Positions 26,420 through 35,679 of a DNA stretch of 64,000 nt are shown piece by piece. The position numbers were made by a program, and so were the translations under genes. How positions within the stretch are numbered: the stretch's first letter is position 1; each line of letters begins with the position of its first letter. This DNA comes from an uncultured Tateyamaria sp. GTDB taxonomy: Bacteria > Pseudomonadota > Alphaproteobacteria > Rhodobacterales > Rhodobacteraceae. The notes below the pieces were generated by a model. The model searched no databases. It was not told the DNA's origin and saw nothing but the letters and a program-made list of their open reading frames with translations. The stretch is taken from assembly GCF_947497045.1 (NCBI RefSeq), contig NZ_CANMEU010000003.1:62001-126000 (forward strand), given 5' to 3'.

Positions 26420-27868
26420 ATGATTGACCTGCGCCCTGTTGGATATGTGATTGGCCTTCTGGTCGCGGTGCTTGGCATTGCGATGCTGTTGCCGATGCTG
26501 GTCGATCTTGCCGAAGGACGCGGCCACTGGCCTGCATTCGCGGAAAGCGCGCTGCTGACGACACTGATCGGGACGATCATCGCGCTCAGCTGTCAGAATG
26601 GGGTGCGCGAAGGGCTGACGATCCAACAAACCTTTCTGCTGACCACCGGTGTGTGGCTTGCGCTGCCGATCTTTGGCGCGCTGCCATTCATCACCGGGGC
26701 CACCGAAGCGCGCTTTGTCGATGCGTTCTTTGAGGCGATGTCGGGGTTGACCACCACCGGGTCAACGGTGTTCACCGGACTTGACGAAATGCCCAAGGGG
26801 CTGTTGCTGTGGCGTGGTATCCTGCAATGGCTGGGCGGTATCGGGATCATTGTTGTGGCGATGGTGTTCCTGCCCGAATTGCGGGTCGGGGGGATGCAGA
26901 TTTTCCGCACAGAAGCCTTTGATACCTTTGGGAAAATCCTGCCTCGCGCCACCGAAATCGCCAGCCGGATTTCGGTGATCTACGTGTCTCTCACGTTGAT
27001 TTGCGCGCTGGCTTATATCTCATCCGGTATGAACGCCTTTGACGCCACGGTGCATGCGATGACAACCATCGCGACCGGGGGGTTTGCGAATTACGACGCC
27101 TCCTTTGGCGCATTGCCCCCTGCGGCCTCCTATGTGGCTGTTGTGTTCATGGTCCTTGCTGCATTGCCTTTCGTGCGGTTCGTGCAGCTGAGCGCAGGTA
27201 CGGCGCAGCCGCTGATGCGGGACACCCAGATCCATGCCTTTCTGATCACGGCTGGCGTGATTGTCTGCCTGATTGCCGCCTGGAACCTGTGGCAGCAAAA
27301 CGGCGCAGGCGAAGGGGCGGTGCGGGTTGCGCTGTTCAACACCGTGTCGCTGATGACGGGCACGGGGTATGCAAGCGCGGATTATATGCAGTGGGGCAGT
27401 TTCGCGGTGACGGTGCTGTTCTTCACGGGGCTGATCGGGGGCTGTGCGGGGTCGACGGCCTGTTCAATCAAGGTGTTCCGCTATCAACTGCTCTTTGCCT
27501 CGATCCGCGCGCAGATCCAGAAGACGCGCAGCCCGCACGGGATATTTACCCCGCGCTATGCGGGGCGGGCCGTCGATGAGGATGTGCTGAACTCGGTGAT
27601 GTCATTCTTCATGTTTTTCACGGTGACCATGGGGTTGTTGTCTGTCGGGCTTGCGATGACGGGGCTGGATTTCATCACCTCGGTGTCCGGCGCGGCCTCG
27701 GCACTTGCCAATATCGGCCCCGGTCTGGGCGACCAAATCGGACCCGCAGGCAACTTTTCGATGCTGAACGACACCGCCAAATGGTTGTTGGCGGGGGCCA
27801 TGCTGATTGGCCGCCTCGAACTCATGGCCGTCTACGTTATCTTTACCCTGCAATTCTGGAGAGCATGA
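26420..27868 (+). CDS. trkH: Trk-type potassium uptake protein TrkH
   Basis: The 482-residue membrane protein has the Trk/Ktr organisation with four P-loop repeats. The selectivity segments are visible as SGLTTTGSTVFTGLDEMP (near 109), TTIATGGFANYD (near 218), SLMTGTGYASADY (near 311) and SALANIGPGLGDQIGP (near 429). It takes up K+ together with the cytoplasmic regulator TrkA, which is not in the window. I chose ATG 26420; an in-frame GTG lies 9 codons upstream. The TGA overlaps the ATG of the next gene (ATGA), so translation is probably coupled. Confidence 0.9.
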   Translation: MIDLRPVGYVIGLLVAVLGIAMLLPMLVDLAEGRGHWPAFAESALLTTLIGTIIALSCQNGVREGLTIQQTFLLTTGVWLALPIFGALPFITGATEARFVDAFFEAMSGLTTTGSTVFTGLDEMPKGLLLWRGILQWLGGIGIIVVAMVFLPELRVGGMQIFRTEAFDTFGKILPRATEIASRISVIYVSLTLICALAYISSGMNAFDATVHAMTTIATGGFANYDASFGALPPAASYVAVVFMVLAALPFVRFVQLSAGTAQPLMRDTQIHAFLITAGVIVCLIAAWNLWQQNGAGEGAVRVALFNTVSLMTGTGYASADYMQWGSFAVTVLFFTGLIGGCAGSTACSIKVFRYQLLFASIRAQIQKTRSPHGIFTPRYAGRAVDEDVLNSVMSFFMFFTVTMGLLSVGLAMTGLDFITSVSGAASALANIGPGLGDQIGPAGNFSMLNDTAKWLLAGAMLIGRLELMAVYVIFTLQFWRA

Positions 27869-29448
27869 TGCCTCAACACCGCCCGCTTGGTGCGCAAATT
27901 TCCCATATGCTCAAGGATCGCGGGGTCGATACGATCTTTGGGATACCGGGCGTGCACAATCAGGAAATGTATCGTGGCATCGAAGAGGCGGGGATCACCC
28001 ATATCCTCGCGCGCCACGAGCAGGGCGCGGGGTTCATGGCGGATGGATATGCGCGTGCCTCGGGCAAGCCGGGTGTGGCCTATGTGATCACGGGGCCGGG
28101 GTTGTGCAACATAATGACACCGATGGGGCAGGCCTATTCGGATTCGGTGCCGATGCTGGTCATCTCCAGCTGTCTGGACGAGGTCGCAGCCCGCAAGGGT
28201 CAGCTGCATCAGATGAACGATCAACGCGTCGCCGCAGCAACGGTATGTGACTGGTCGCAGGAAGCTGGCACGGCGCAGGCCGCCTACACCCTGATCGACC
28301 GTGCCTTTGGTGAGTTGGCAACAGCCCGCCCGCGCCCCAAACATATTCAGGTGCCTATCGCCGCGCTTGAGGCGACGGCACCGCCACACAGTGCCCAACC
28401 GCTTCCCCAAACGCGGCCTGCGGCCTCACAGGATGATATCGCGCAGGTCGTTGACCTGATTGAGAAATCTGAAAAACCGATATTGGTTCTTGGCGGTGGG
28501 GCAGTCGGCGCGACCGAGGTCATTCGCGCCTTGCTTGCGCGCTGGAATGCGGCTGTGTTCACCACCTATGCCGGGCGCGGGATTGTGCCGTCCTCCTATG
28601 ACCACCTCTTTGGTGCCACATTGGCGCGGCCTGACAGTGCGGGGGTCATTGCACAGGCCGACCTGGTGCTTGCGATTGGCACGGAACTGGCCGAGGTTGA
28701 TCTTTGGCGGGCTGAACTGGGGCATGGGGCACCGCTGATCCGGGTTGATATCGATGCGACCTCGCTCTGCGATGTGCAGGATGCAACAGTGCGACTGCGC
28801 TGCGAGGCGGCCGAGTTTGTGCGGGACCTCGACCGTCAACTCACTCCGCGAAAGACGAACTGGAGCGCTTCGGAGATCGCGGCCACGGGTGCGCGGTGGC
28901 GGGCCGAGGTCGACGCGGAGCGGCCCGGCATCGTTCCCATCTGTGACGCGCTGCGCGACTGTCTGCCGGAGCAGACGATGATCTATTCCGACATGACCCA
29001 ATTCGCCTATGTCGCCAAAGAGGTGTGGGACATGGCCCATCCCGGTCACTGGCATCATCCGTTCGGGTTCGGGACTTTGGGATACGCCACACCCGCAGCC
29101 ATTGGCGGTGCAGTGGCACGCAAGGGCAAACCGACCATGGCGATCATCGGGGATTACGGGTTTCACTACACCATGGCCGAACTTGGGGTGGCGGTTGAAC
29201 TCAAACTGCCGTTGCCGATCATCCTGTGGGACAACGGCAAATTGGGGGAGATTGAGGATTCGATGGTGCGCGCCCAGATTGCGCCCAACGCGGTGGTTGC
29301 GCGGAATCCCGACTTCGTCAAACTGGCACAGGCCTTCGGTGCATATGCCGAAGCCCCCAAATCAGTGGCGGACATGCAAAGTGCCGTCCGCGCCGCATTT
29401 GACGCAGACGGCCCAACTCTGATCTACCTCACGTCAGACATTCTCTGA
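27865..29448 (+). CDS. ThDP-dependent decarboxylase, 5-guanidino-2-oxopentanoate decarboxylase-like
   Basis: The 527-residue enzyme belongs to the acetolactate synthase-like ThDP family. It has GIPGVHNQEMYRGIEEAG, the catalytic glutamate in ARHEQGAGFMADGYARASG (near 52), and the ThDP motif GDYGFHYTMAELGVAVELKL ending in DNGKLGEI. Length and motifs resemble roseobacter proteins labelled 5-guanidino-2-oxopentanoate decarboxylase (AruI), but no arginine transaminase gene is adjacent, so this is family-level inference. Start ATG ATG at 27865/27868 overlaps trkH by ATGA. The stop is followed by repeat copy B and a 43-base tandem repeat. Confidence 0.72.
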   Translation: MMPQHRPLGAQISHMLKDRGVDTIFGIPGVHNQEMYRGIEEAGITHILARHEQGAGFMADGYARASGKPGVAYVITGPGLCNIMTPMGQAYSDSVPMLVISSCLDEVAARKGQLHQMNDQRVAAATVCDWSQEAGTAQAAYTLIDRAFGELATARPRPKHIQVPIAALEATAPPHSAQPLPQTRPAASQDDIAQVVDLIEKSEKPILVLGGGAVGATEVIRALLARWNAAVFTTYAGRGIVPSSYDHLFGATLARPDSAGVIAQADLVLAIGTELAEVDLWRAELGHGAPLIRVDIDATSLCDVQDATVRLRCEAAEFVRDLDRQLTPRKTNWSASEIAATGARWRAEVDAERPGIVPICDALRDCLPEQTMIYSDMTQFAYVAKEVWDMAHPGHWHHPFGFGTLGYATPAAIGGAVARKGKPTMAIIGDYGFHYTMAELGVAVELKLPLPIILWDNGKLGEIEDSMVRAQIAPNAVVARNPDFVKLAQAFGAYAEAPKSVADMQSAVRAAFDADGPTLIYLTSDIL

Positions 29449-29456
29449 TGCCTTGA

Positions 29457-29512
29457 CTTCTTTTGACCAGAAATACCGCGGGGGAGGCCGCAGGCCGGGG
29501 GCGAAGCCCCCT
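29457..29512 (+). repeat. Interspersed post-stop repeat, copy B
   Basis: Nine bases after the decarboxylase stop comes CTTCTTTTGACCAGAAATAC, then CGCGGGGGAGGCCGC and a GGGGGC GAA GCCCCC stem. It is nearly identical in its first 30 bases to copy E near 56319. The last stem overlaps the first unit of the 43-base tandem repeat. Confidence 0.8.
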
Positions 29513-29597
29513 AAAATAATAGGTTCCCGCCTGTGGCGGGATGGCGGAGCCCCCTAAAATGATGGGTCCCCGCCTGTGGCGGGATGGCGGAGCCCCT
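29506..29597 (+). repeat. 43-base direct tandem repeat, 2 units plus a partial
   Basis: GCCCCCTAAAAT... repeats with a period of 43 bases: unit 1 at 29506-29548, unit 2 at 29549-29591, and a partial third (GCCCCT) to 29597. Each unit contains the hairpin TCCCGCC TGT GGCGGGA and ends in TGGCGGA. The units differ at a few bases (AATAGGTT versus GATGGGTC). It extends repeat copy B. Confidence 0.75.
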
Positions 29598-29621
29598 CGC
29601 CATGACCCAGACGCGCGGGTC

Positions 29622-29888
29622 CTACATCTTGGAGCCTTCCTCGCGATAGATATTGCCCCAGGTCTTGCCCGTGATGTATGCCGGGCAGCCCTTTTTGCGG
29701 GTGTTGACGATCAGGAACCACATCGTCTCGCCGGGACGGCCGGCACGGCTGTACTCACAGCCCAAGGGATGGGTCCACCACTGTCCCTGAAACGTAGCGG
29801 GCGGTTTGGCGACCGCTGCGATTGTCTGGGTGGCAGGTATGGCGAAAAACGCCGCCAAGGCGGCAGCAGATAGAATTGATTTGAACAT
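29622..29888 (-). CDS. Small secreted protein of unknown function
   Basis: The 88-residue product has a signal peptide (MFKSILSAAALAAFFAIPA, cleavage near residue 24-25) and a mature part of about 64 residues with two cysteines (GCEYS and GCPAY) that could form one disulfide. The segment FQGQWWTHPLGCEYSRAG is notable for tryptophans. The start has GGAGTG upstream (AACGGAGTGTGTC). It is a monocistronic minus-strand gene between repeat copy B and the pseudoprotease gene. I do not recognise the family. Confidence 0.6.
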   Translation of the reverse strand: MFKSILSAAALAAFFAIPATQTIAAVAKPPATFQGQWWTHPLGCEYSRAGRPGETMWFLIVNTRKKGCPAYITGKTWGNIYREEGSKM

Positions 29889-30010
29889 GACACACTCCGT
29901 TCACTGATGACGTTGTCAGCGCCCCCACGCCTTGACGTCACCATGGGCGCGTGTGCGTTAACGCCGCCCTAACGACCGCCGTCTCAGTGTGCCCAATTTT
30001 AACGAATGGG

Positions 30011-31762
30011 TCAGTCCCAGCATCCCACCAGCACCGTCATGCCCGTGGCCGCCTGCGCCAGATCCAGTGGATCAATCGGGGCGGTGCTGTCGGTGCTGGC
30101 TGCGGCCATTCCGGCCTGTGCCAACACGTCCTGCAAGGCCGCGCTGTCGAGCGCGAAGGCCACGTCATCAGGCAAGGCACGTCCGGTGTCAGGTGCGGGC
30201 AACAGCATGCCGAACACGCCTCCGCCACTGTCCAGCACCGGACCGCCCGCATCGCCGGGCAGGGTGGTCATGGCCAGACGGGACAGCTCTTGCTCTCCGT
30301 TCAGACCACGCACATCCCCAAGGGTGCCAAACGTGATCGACGGTGCGCCCAACACGCCCTCATAGCTGTAGCCCGACATCGCCACCTCGGAGTTGAGGCG
30401 CGGGTCGCTGTCGGCAAAGGTTGCGACCGACAGCGGGGCCAAAGGTCCGTTTGGCGTCAACACAGCCACACCGCGCGCGGCATCAAACAAGGACACCTCG
30501 GCCTCGGTATCGGCGTCCAATGTGACGCGGGTGCAGCCTTCGACCGCCTCGGCGGTGGTCAGCACGGTACCGCGCCGATCCACGAAAAACCCCGAGCGCG
30601 ACAGGCGGGGTTTGCGTACCTCAAGGCCAGACACCAGATCAATCGCCTGATCCTGCGACCCCGCATCCGCAGGCAGCACGCCTGCCAGCCGGACGAAGCT
30701 CTGCTCCATCTCGTCAATCAACCTTGTGCGGCGGTCCTCGTCGCCCGCGGGCCAGATCAGGGTAAATCCCTTGATTACCCCGTCTTCGAGCGCGACGCGG
30801 GTTTCGGAAATGCGGGTCGTGTCCTGTCCCACCAGCACAAAGGAGGTGTTCTTGCGCTCGCGCGGGCCATCCAGCGGTACGATGTCGAGGGTCTGCATGA
30901 TGTCATAAAGGCCAAACAACGTGCTCTGATCCCCCTTTTGCGAGATCAGCAGCACTTTGGCCGTAATGTCACCCGAGGCGTCATATTGCGCAAAGGGGTA
31001 TTCGTAGGTCGCAAAGCTGACGACATCTGTTGGCAGTTTGATTTCGATGCCTGCCCGTTCATCGCGCACAACCTGCACGCCCAGATCATCCAGTATGGAA
31101 TTGTAATCGCCGATCAGCGCCGCCCTCTGCGCCGTGGTCAGAATCCCGGTCACATCAAAGCCCTTGCGTTCCTGCCACGCAGCCATCGCATTGCGGGTGC
31201 CGCGCCCAAAGGCACCGTCAATCGCTCCAGTATAGGTTCCCGCCCAGTTTAGGGCGACCTGCAAGGCCTCCCGCTCTGCCCGGCTGAGCAAGCGTTCGCT
31301 GCGCTGCGCCTGCGCGGGGGTTTCATCCGCAGGGGCCGGGGCCTCGACCACGGGGGCGACCTCGGTCGGTGTTTCGACAACCGGCGCGTTCGGTGTGACA
31401 GGGGCGCTTACGGCACCGCGATCCAGCACATTGGCCCCAACGGGCCAGAACTGTTGGCGAAAGCTGGATCCAAGCGCGATATAGGCGTCGCGCGGAATGA
31501 CCCCCTCGGCCCGGTAAACCCGCAGCACCTGTTCGGCATCCGTGCGCTCGTAGGGGCCAAGGGCGATGCCGTACCAGCCCCCCCCAAGCGAAAACCCATT
31601 CACATCAGGCAGATCAGCCGCAAAGGCCCGCGCCCGCGCGGTGGCATCGTTGAGGTTGGGTTGTGCTTCGATCTGGATCCAGACCGTGTCATCCTGTGCC
31701 CAAGCCGCACCCGTGGTCCAGACGATCAACGCCCAAACCAGCCCTAACTTTTTAAAAAGCAC
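30011..31762 (-). CDS. Secreted trypsin-like pseudoprotease with peptidoglycan-binding domain
   Basis: The 583-residue exported protein starts with VLFKKLGLVWALIVW and a signal cleavage near AWAQ (residue 22). A SPOR-like section follows (about 30-95), then a peptidoglycan-binding domain (about 165-215, LNWAGTYTGAIDGAFGRGTR) and a C-terminal trypsin-like domain. In that domain all three catalytic positions are replaced: E405 sits where NAHVV has its His, G431 where DLAVL has its Asp, and A505 (GDAGGPV) where GNSGGPV has its Ser. It is therefore probably inactive as a protease and may bind peptides. A GTG start at 31762 is preferred because the longer frame adds 49 residues before the signal peptide. 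Confidence 0.8.
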   Translation of the reverse strand: MLFKKLGLVWALIVWTTGAAWAQDDTVWIQIEAQPNLNDATARARAFAADLPDVNGFSLGGGWYGIALGPYERTDAEQVLRVYRAEGVIPRDAYIALGSSFRQQFWPVGANVLDRGAVSAPVTPNAPVVETPTEVAPVVEAPAPADETPAQAQRSERLLSRAEREALQVALNWAGTYTGAIDGAFGRGTRNAMAAWQERKGFDVTGILTTAQRAALIGDYNSILDDLGVQVVRDERAGIEIKLPTDVVSFATYEYPFAQYDASGDITAKVLLISQKGDQSTLFGLYDIMQTLDIVPLDGPRERKNTSFVLVGQDTTRISETRVALEDGVIKGFTLIWPAGDEDRRTRLIDEMEQSFVRLAGVLPADAGSQDQAIDLVSGLEVRKPRLSRSGFFVDRRGTVLTTAEAVEGCTRVTLDADTEAEVSLFDAARGVAVLTPNGPLAPLSVATFADSDPRLNSEVAMSGYSYEGVLGAPSITFGTLGDVRGLNGEQELSRLAMTTLPGDAGGPVLDSGGGVFGMLLPAPDTGRALPDDVAFALDSAALQDVLAQAGMAAASTDSTAPIDPLDLAQAATGMTVLVGCWD

Positions 31763-31929
31763 CCGATATCCCCTTTGATGGTCTTTGCGCCCATTTCCGG
31801 GCGAAAGAATAGGCTGGAAACCGCCCAATGAAAATGGGGGAATACCCCCAAAAAGACACCTCGCGCGCAATTGACCTCCTCCGGGGTGGGCCGTAGGTAA
31901 GACGCGCACCGCTCAGAGGGCCAAACGCC

Positions 31930-32871
31930 ATGTCAGACACCGCAAATACGCCCCGCTCCTTTCAGGAGATCATCCTGAGGCTGCAAACCTATTGGGCGTC
32001 CAAAGGCTGCGCGATCCTGCAACCTTACGACATGGAAGTGGGGGCCGGGACCTTTCACCCCGCCACAACCCTGCGCAGCCTTGGCACGCAGCCTTGGGCG
32101 GCGGCCTATGTGCAGCCCTCGCGGCGGCCCACCGACGGGCGCTACGGCGAGAACCCCAACCGGTTGCAGCACTACTACCAGTATCAGGTGCTGATCAAAC
32201 CCAGCCCGCCCGATCTGCAAGAGCTCTATCTCGGCTCGCTCGAGGCCATCGGGGTCGACATGGCCCTGCACGATATCCGCTTTGTCGAAGACGACTGGGA
32301 AAGCCCGACGCTTGGGGCGTGGGGGTTGGGCTGGGAGGTCTGGTGTGACGGCATGGAAGTCAGCCAATTCACATATTTTCAACAGGTTGGGGGGCATGAT
32401 TGCCACCCCGTCTCGGGTGAGCTGACCTATGGGTTGGAACGCCTGGCCATGTATATCCTTGGCGTTGATCACGTCATGGACATGCCCTTCAACGATCCGC
32501 AAACGGCCATCCCACTAACCTATGGCGACATCTTCAAACAGACCGAAGAGGAATACGCGCGGTGGAACTTTGACACCGCCAACACCGAGATCCTGCTGCG
32601 CCACTTTGAGGAGGCGGAGGCCGAATGTCAGGCGACCCTCTCCGCCGCACATGATGACCCCAAGACCGGCAAGCGGATCATCATGGCGCACCCGGCCTAT
32701 GACCAATGCATCAAGGCCTCCCACATCTTCAACCTGCTGGACGCGCGCGGCGTGATTTCGGTGACTGAACGGCAGGCCTATATCGGGCGGGTGCGCAGCT
32801 TGGCCAAACAATGCGCCGATGCGTTCGTACAGACCCGCGCGGGCGGCTGGCAACCCGAGGACGCGGCGTGA
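31930..32871 (+). CDS. glyQ: Glycyl-tRNA synthetase alpha subunit
   Basis: The 313-residue alpha subunit of the bacterial alpha2beta2 GlyRS carries the class II catalytic core: [21 protein letters not shown] (from residue 26), the [21 protein letters not shown] segment, [21 protein letters not shown] and the [13 protein letters not shown] motif. It activates glycine and ligates it to tRNA-Gly. The stop overlaps the GTG of the DUF6446 gene (GTGA), and glyS follows, so the three form one operon. The gene is divergent from the pseudoprotease. Confidence 0.97.
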   Translation: MSDTANTPRSFQEIILRLQTYWASKGCAILQPYDMEVGAGTFHPATTLRSLGTQPWAAAYVQPSRRPTDGRYGENPNRLQHYYQYQVLIKPSPPDLQELYLGSLEAIGVDMALHDIRFVEDDWESPTLGAWGLGWEVWCDGMEVSQFTYFQQVGGHDCHPVSGELTYGLERLAMYILGVDHVMDMPFNDPQTAIPLTYGDIFKQTEEEYARWNFDTANTEILLRHFEEAEAECQATLSAAHDDPKTGKRIIMAHPAYDQCIKASHIFNLLDARGVISVTERQAYIGRVRSLAKQCADAFVQTRAGGWQPEDAA

Positions 32872-33383
32872 GCGGCAAAATCATAGGGATTACCATCTTG
32901 CTTGGCTCACTCCTTGGCGGCATCGCGCTGTATTACCTGCAAGTTTACGGCTTTTACGAAGCTGTCGAGGACGCGCAGGTCGAATTGGTGTCCGTGGTGT
33001 CGGACTTGCCCGAACCCATCGCGATCAGCAGTTTTGACGCGATTGACGCCGAAAGCTCGCCGATCCGGTATCGCGCGTGTTTCACCACCGACATGTCGCT
33101 GGCCTTGCTGACCGAGACCTATGTGGGTCTTGACGATGCCACCCCGCGCAATGCGCCCAACTGGTTTGACTGCTTCGATGCCGAGGCGATTGCGGCGGAG
33201 TTGGATGCAGGCACGGCGCTCCCCTTCCTCGGGGCCAAGAACGTCGATTTCGGTGTCGACCGGATCGTGGCCATCACCGAGGACGGGCGCGGCTATGTCT
33301 GGCACGAACTCAATGATTGCGGCGAAAAAGCCTATGACGGAACCATCGTGGGCGAAGAATGCCCCAAACGGGACGCGGAATAA
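32868..33383 (+). CDS. DUF6446 family protein
   Basis: The 171-residue protein has one N-terminal transmembrane anchor ([20 protein letters not shown], residues 4-23) and a soluble domain with three cysteines (RACFTT, FDCFDA, NDCGEK, plus EECPK). I recall the family DUF6446 as the gene placed between glyQ and glyS in Rhodobacteraceae. The GTG start at 32868 overlaps glyQ by 4 bases, and the TAA overlaps the glyS ATG by one base, so translation is coupled on both sides. Its link to tRNA charging is unknown. Confidence 0.75.
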   Translation: MSGKIIGITILLGSLLGGIALYYLQVYGFYEAVEDAQVELVSVVSDLPEPIAISSFDAIDAESSPIRYRACFTTDMSLALLTETYVGLDDATPRNAPNWFDCFDAEAIAAELDAGTALPFLGAKNVDFGVDRIVAITEDGRGYVWHELNDCGEKAYDGTIVGEECPKRDAE

Positions 33384-35542
33384 TGCCTGACCTTCTGATC
33401 GAACTCTTCTCCGAAGAAATCCCGGCCCGGATGCAGAAACGCGCCAGCCAAGACCTGCAAAAGCTGGTCACCAACGGGCTGGTCGAGGCCGGGCTGACCT
33501 ATGCCTCTGCGGCGGCCTTTTCCACGCCCCGTCGCCTGACGCTGACGGTTGAGGGGGTGCTGGCCAACTCGCCCACCACCCGCGAAGAGCGCAAAGGCCC
33601 CAAGGCCGATGCTCCTGAAAAGGCTATCGAAGGGTTCTTGCGCGGTGCGGGTCTAACCCGTGATCAAGTGCAGGAACGTGAGACACTCAAAGGCAATGTG
33701 CTGTTTGCGGTGATCGAAAAACCCGGTCGCCCGGCGGCTGAGATCATCGCCGACGTGCTCGAAACCACGGTGCGCAATTTCCCTTGGCCCAAGTCGATGC
33801 GATGGGGCAGCGGCGCGCTGAAATGGGTGCGCCCGTTGCAGTCGATCCTGTGCATCCTGACCGATGAAGCCGGGCACGCGGTTGTCCCGCTCGACATCGA
33901 CGGGATCACTTCGGGCGACACCACCCACGGCCACCGCTTCATGGCCCCTGCGCAGATGTCGGTCACATCCTTTACGGACTACGAGGCGAAACTGGCCCGC
34001 GCCCGTGTGGTGCTGGACCCCGCCGCGCGCGCCGAAACCATCTGGAATGACGCCACAAACATGGCCTTCGCCAACGGGTTTGAGGTGGTCGAGGATGCAG
34101 GGCTGCTGGCAGAAGTGGCCGGACTGGTCGAATGGCCCGTGGTGCTGATGGGCAAAATCGGCAGCGATTTCCTCGACCTGCCGCCCGAGGTTCTGCAAAC
34201 CTCGATGAAGGAACATCAAAAGTTCTTCTCGGTCCGCAACCCCAAGACAGGTCAGATCGAACGGTTCATAACCGTCGCCAACCGCGAAACCGCCGACAAC
34301 GGCGCGACGATCCTCGCGGGCAATGAAAAGGTGCTGAGCGCGCGGCTGGCGGATGCGAAATTCTTCTGGGAAAATGACCTGCGCGTGGCCAAGGACGACA
34401 TGAGCGTCTGGACGCAAGCGCTTGAGAACGTGACGTTCCACAACAAGCTGGGGAGCCAGGCGGATCGGATCGAGCGCATCGCGGCCCTTGCCCGCGAACT
34501 CGCGCCCATGGTTGGGGCAGACCCCGATATGGCCAAAGAGGCCGCGCGGCTGGCCAAAGCCGATTTGAGTTCGGAAATGGTCTATGAATTCCCGGAACTT
34601 CAAGGGCTTATGGGGCGGTATTACATTGCGGAGGCGGGCAAGGACGACGCAATCGCCGCCGCCGCGCAGGAACACTACTCGCCACTTGGCCCATCCGACG
34701 ATGTGCCCACCGCGCCCGTCTCTATTGCTGTGGCGCTTGCGGATAAGCTGGACACGCTGACCGGGTTCTGGGCGATTGACGAGAAACCGACAGGCAGCAA
34801 GGACCCCTTTGCGCTGAGACGTGCGGCGTTGGGAGCCATTCGGCTGGTGCTGGATAATGACTTGCCCCTTCCACTGGATAAAGCCTTCACGAACGCCTTG
34901 TCTGTCGTGTTAAAAATAGAGGAGTGGCGCGGGGCCGCTGCACGGGAAGAGGGCGACGCCGCCAAGCATTACGCGCATCAAGTCGAAGTCGCGGAGAAGG
35001 TCATCGCGGATGTGAGGCCTAACCTCCTCGCCTTCTTCCACGACCGCCTCAAAGTCTACCTGCGCGACCAAGGCATCCGCCACGACATCATCGACGCCTG
35101 CATCGCGATGCCGAACAACGACGACCTCACCCTCCTCGTCAAACGGGCCAAAGCCCTCTCCGAAACCCTCAAGACCGACGACGGCGAAAACCTCATCCAG
35201 GGGTTCAAACGGGCGAACAACATCCTGAGTCAGGCCGAAGAGGCCGACGGGGTCGAATATTCCTACGGTGCCGATCCCAAATTCGCCGAGGACCCGGCAG
35301 AGACCGCGCTGTTCACAGCACTGGATCAGGCCGAGGTCAAAATCACCCCGGCGATGGCCGCACAGGACTTCACCACCGCCATGTCTGCGATGGCTGCCCT
35401 GCGCACCCCCATCGACGCCTTTTTCGACGCGGTGCAGATCAATACCAACAACCAGACCGTCCGGCGCAACCGTCTTAACCTGCTCAGCCGCATTCGCACG
35501 CTCTGCCTGTCGGTCGCGGACCTTGCGAAACTGGACGGTTGA
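33383..35542 (+). CDS. glyS: Glycyl-tRNA synthetase beta subunit
   Basis: The 719-residue beta subunit begins PDLLIELFSEEIPARMQKRA, the standard GlyS start, and contains YIVEAG-like YYIAEAGKDDA (near 413) and the HD-like region with ALRRAALGAIRL (near 477). A C-terminal anticodon-binding part ends with RRNRLNLLSRIRTLCLSVADLAKLDG. It binds tRNA-Gly and works with GlyQ. Start 33383 overlaps the DUF6446 stop (TAATG). Repeat copy D follows directly after the stop. Confidence 0.96.
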   Translation: MPDLLIELFSEEIPARMQKRASQDLQKLVTNGLVEAGLTYASAAAFSTPRRLTLTVEGVLANSPTTREERKGPKADAPEKAIEGFLRGAGLTRDQVQERETLKGNVLFAVIEKPGRPAAEIIADVLETTVRNFPWPKSMRWGSGALKWVRPLQSILCILTDEAGHAVVPLDIDGITSGDTTHGHRFMAPAQMSVTSFTDYEAKLARARVVLDPAARAETIWNDATNMAFANGFEVVEDAGLLAEVAGLVEWPVVLMGKIGSDFLDLPPEVLQTSMKEHQKFFSVRNPKTGQIERFITVANRETADNGATILAGNEKVLSARLADAKFFWENDLRVAKDDMSVWTQALENVTFHNKLGSQADRIERIAALARELAPMVGADPDMAKEAARLAKADLSSEMVYEFPELQGLMGRYYIAEAGKDDAIAAAAQEHYSPLGPSDDVPTAPVSIAVALADKLDTLTGFWAIDEKPTGSKDPFALRRAALGAIRLVLDNDLPLPLDKAFTNALSVVLKIEEWRGAAAREEGDAAKHYAHQVEVAEKVIADVRPNLLAFFHDRLKVYLRDQGIRHDIIDACIAMPNNDDLTLLVKRAKALSETLKTDDGENLIQGFKRANNILSQAEEADGVEYSYGADPKFAEDPAETALFTALDQAEVKITPAMAAQDFTTAMSAMAALRTPIDAFFDAVQINTNNQTVRRNRLNLLSRIRTLCLSVADLAKLDG

Positions 35543-35546
35543 TCCT

Positions 35547-35606
35547 CCTTCATCTTGCCAAATAAACTCCGGGGGGAGGCCGCAAGGCCGGGGGGCAGCG
35601 CCCCCG
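35547..35606 (+). repeat. Interspersed post-stop repeat, copy D
   Basis: Five bases after the glyS stop comes CCTTCATCTTGCCAAATAAA, then CTCCGGGGGGAGGCCGC, and a stem GGGGGC AGC GCCCCC ending near 35606. It is the closest relative of copy C after ftsY (same CTTCATCTTGCC lead) and a second subtype relative to copies A, B and E (CTTCTTTTGACC lead). Confidence 0.8.
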
Positions 35607-35679
35607 AAACGCAGCGGCAAACCCCTTGTAACACGAGCCTGAAACTCTATGCTGCACAGCCGAAAGGTATGGTGCCGCA

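Noticed and set aside
31835-31850. 6-bp hairpin TGGGGG AATA CCCCCA between the pseudoprotease and glyQ genes
   Set aside because: A short stem with short T runs; it lies in a divergent promoter region where a terminator is not expected, so no role is claimed.
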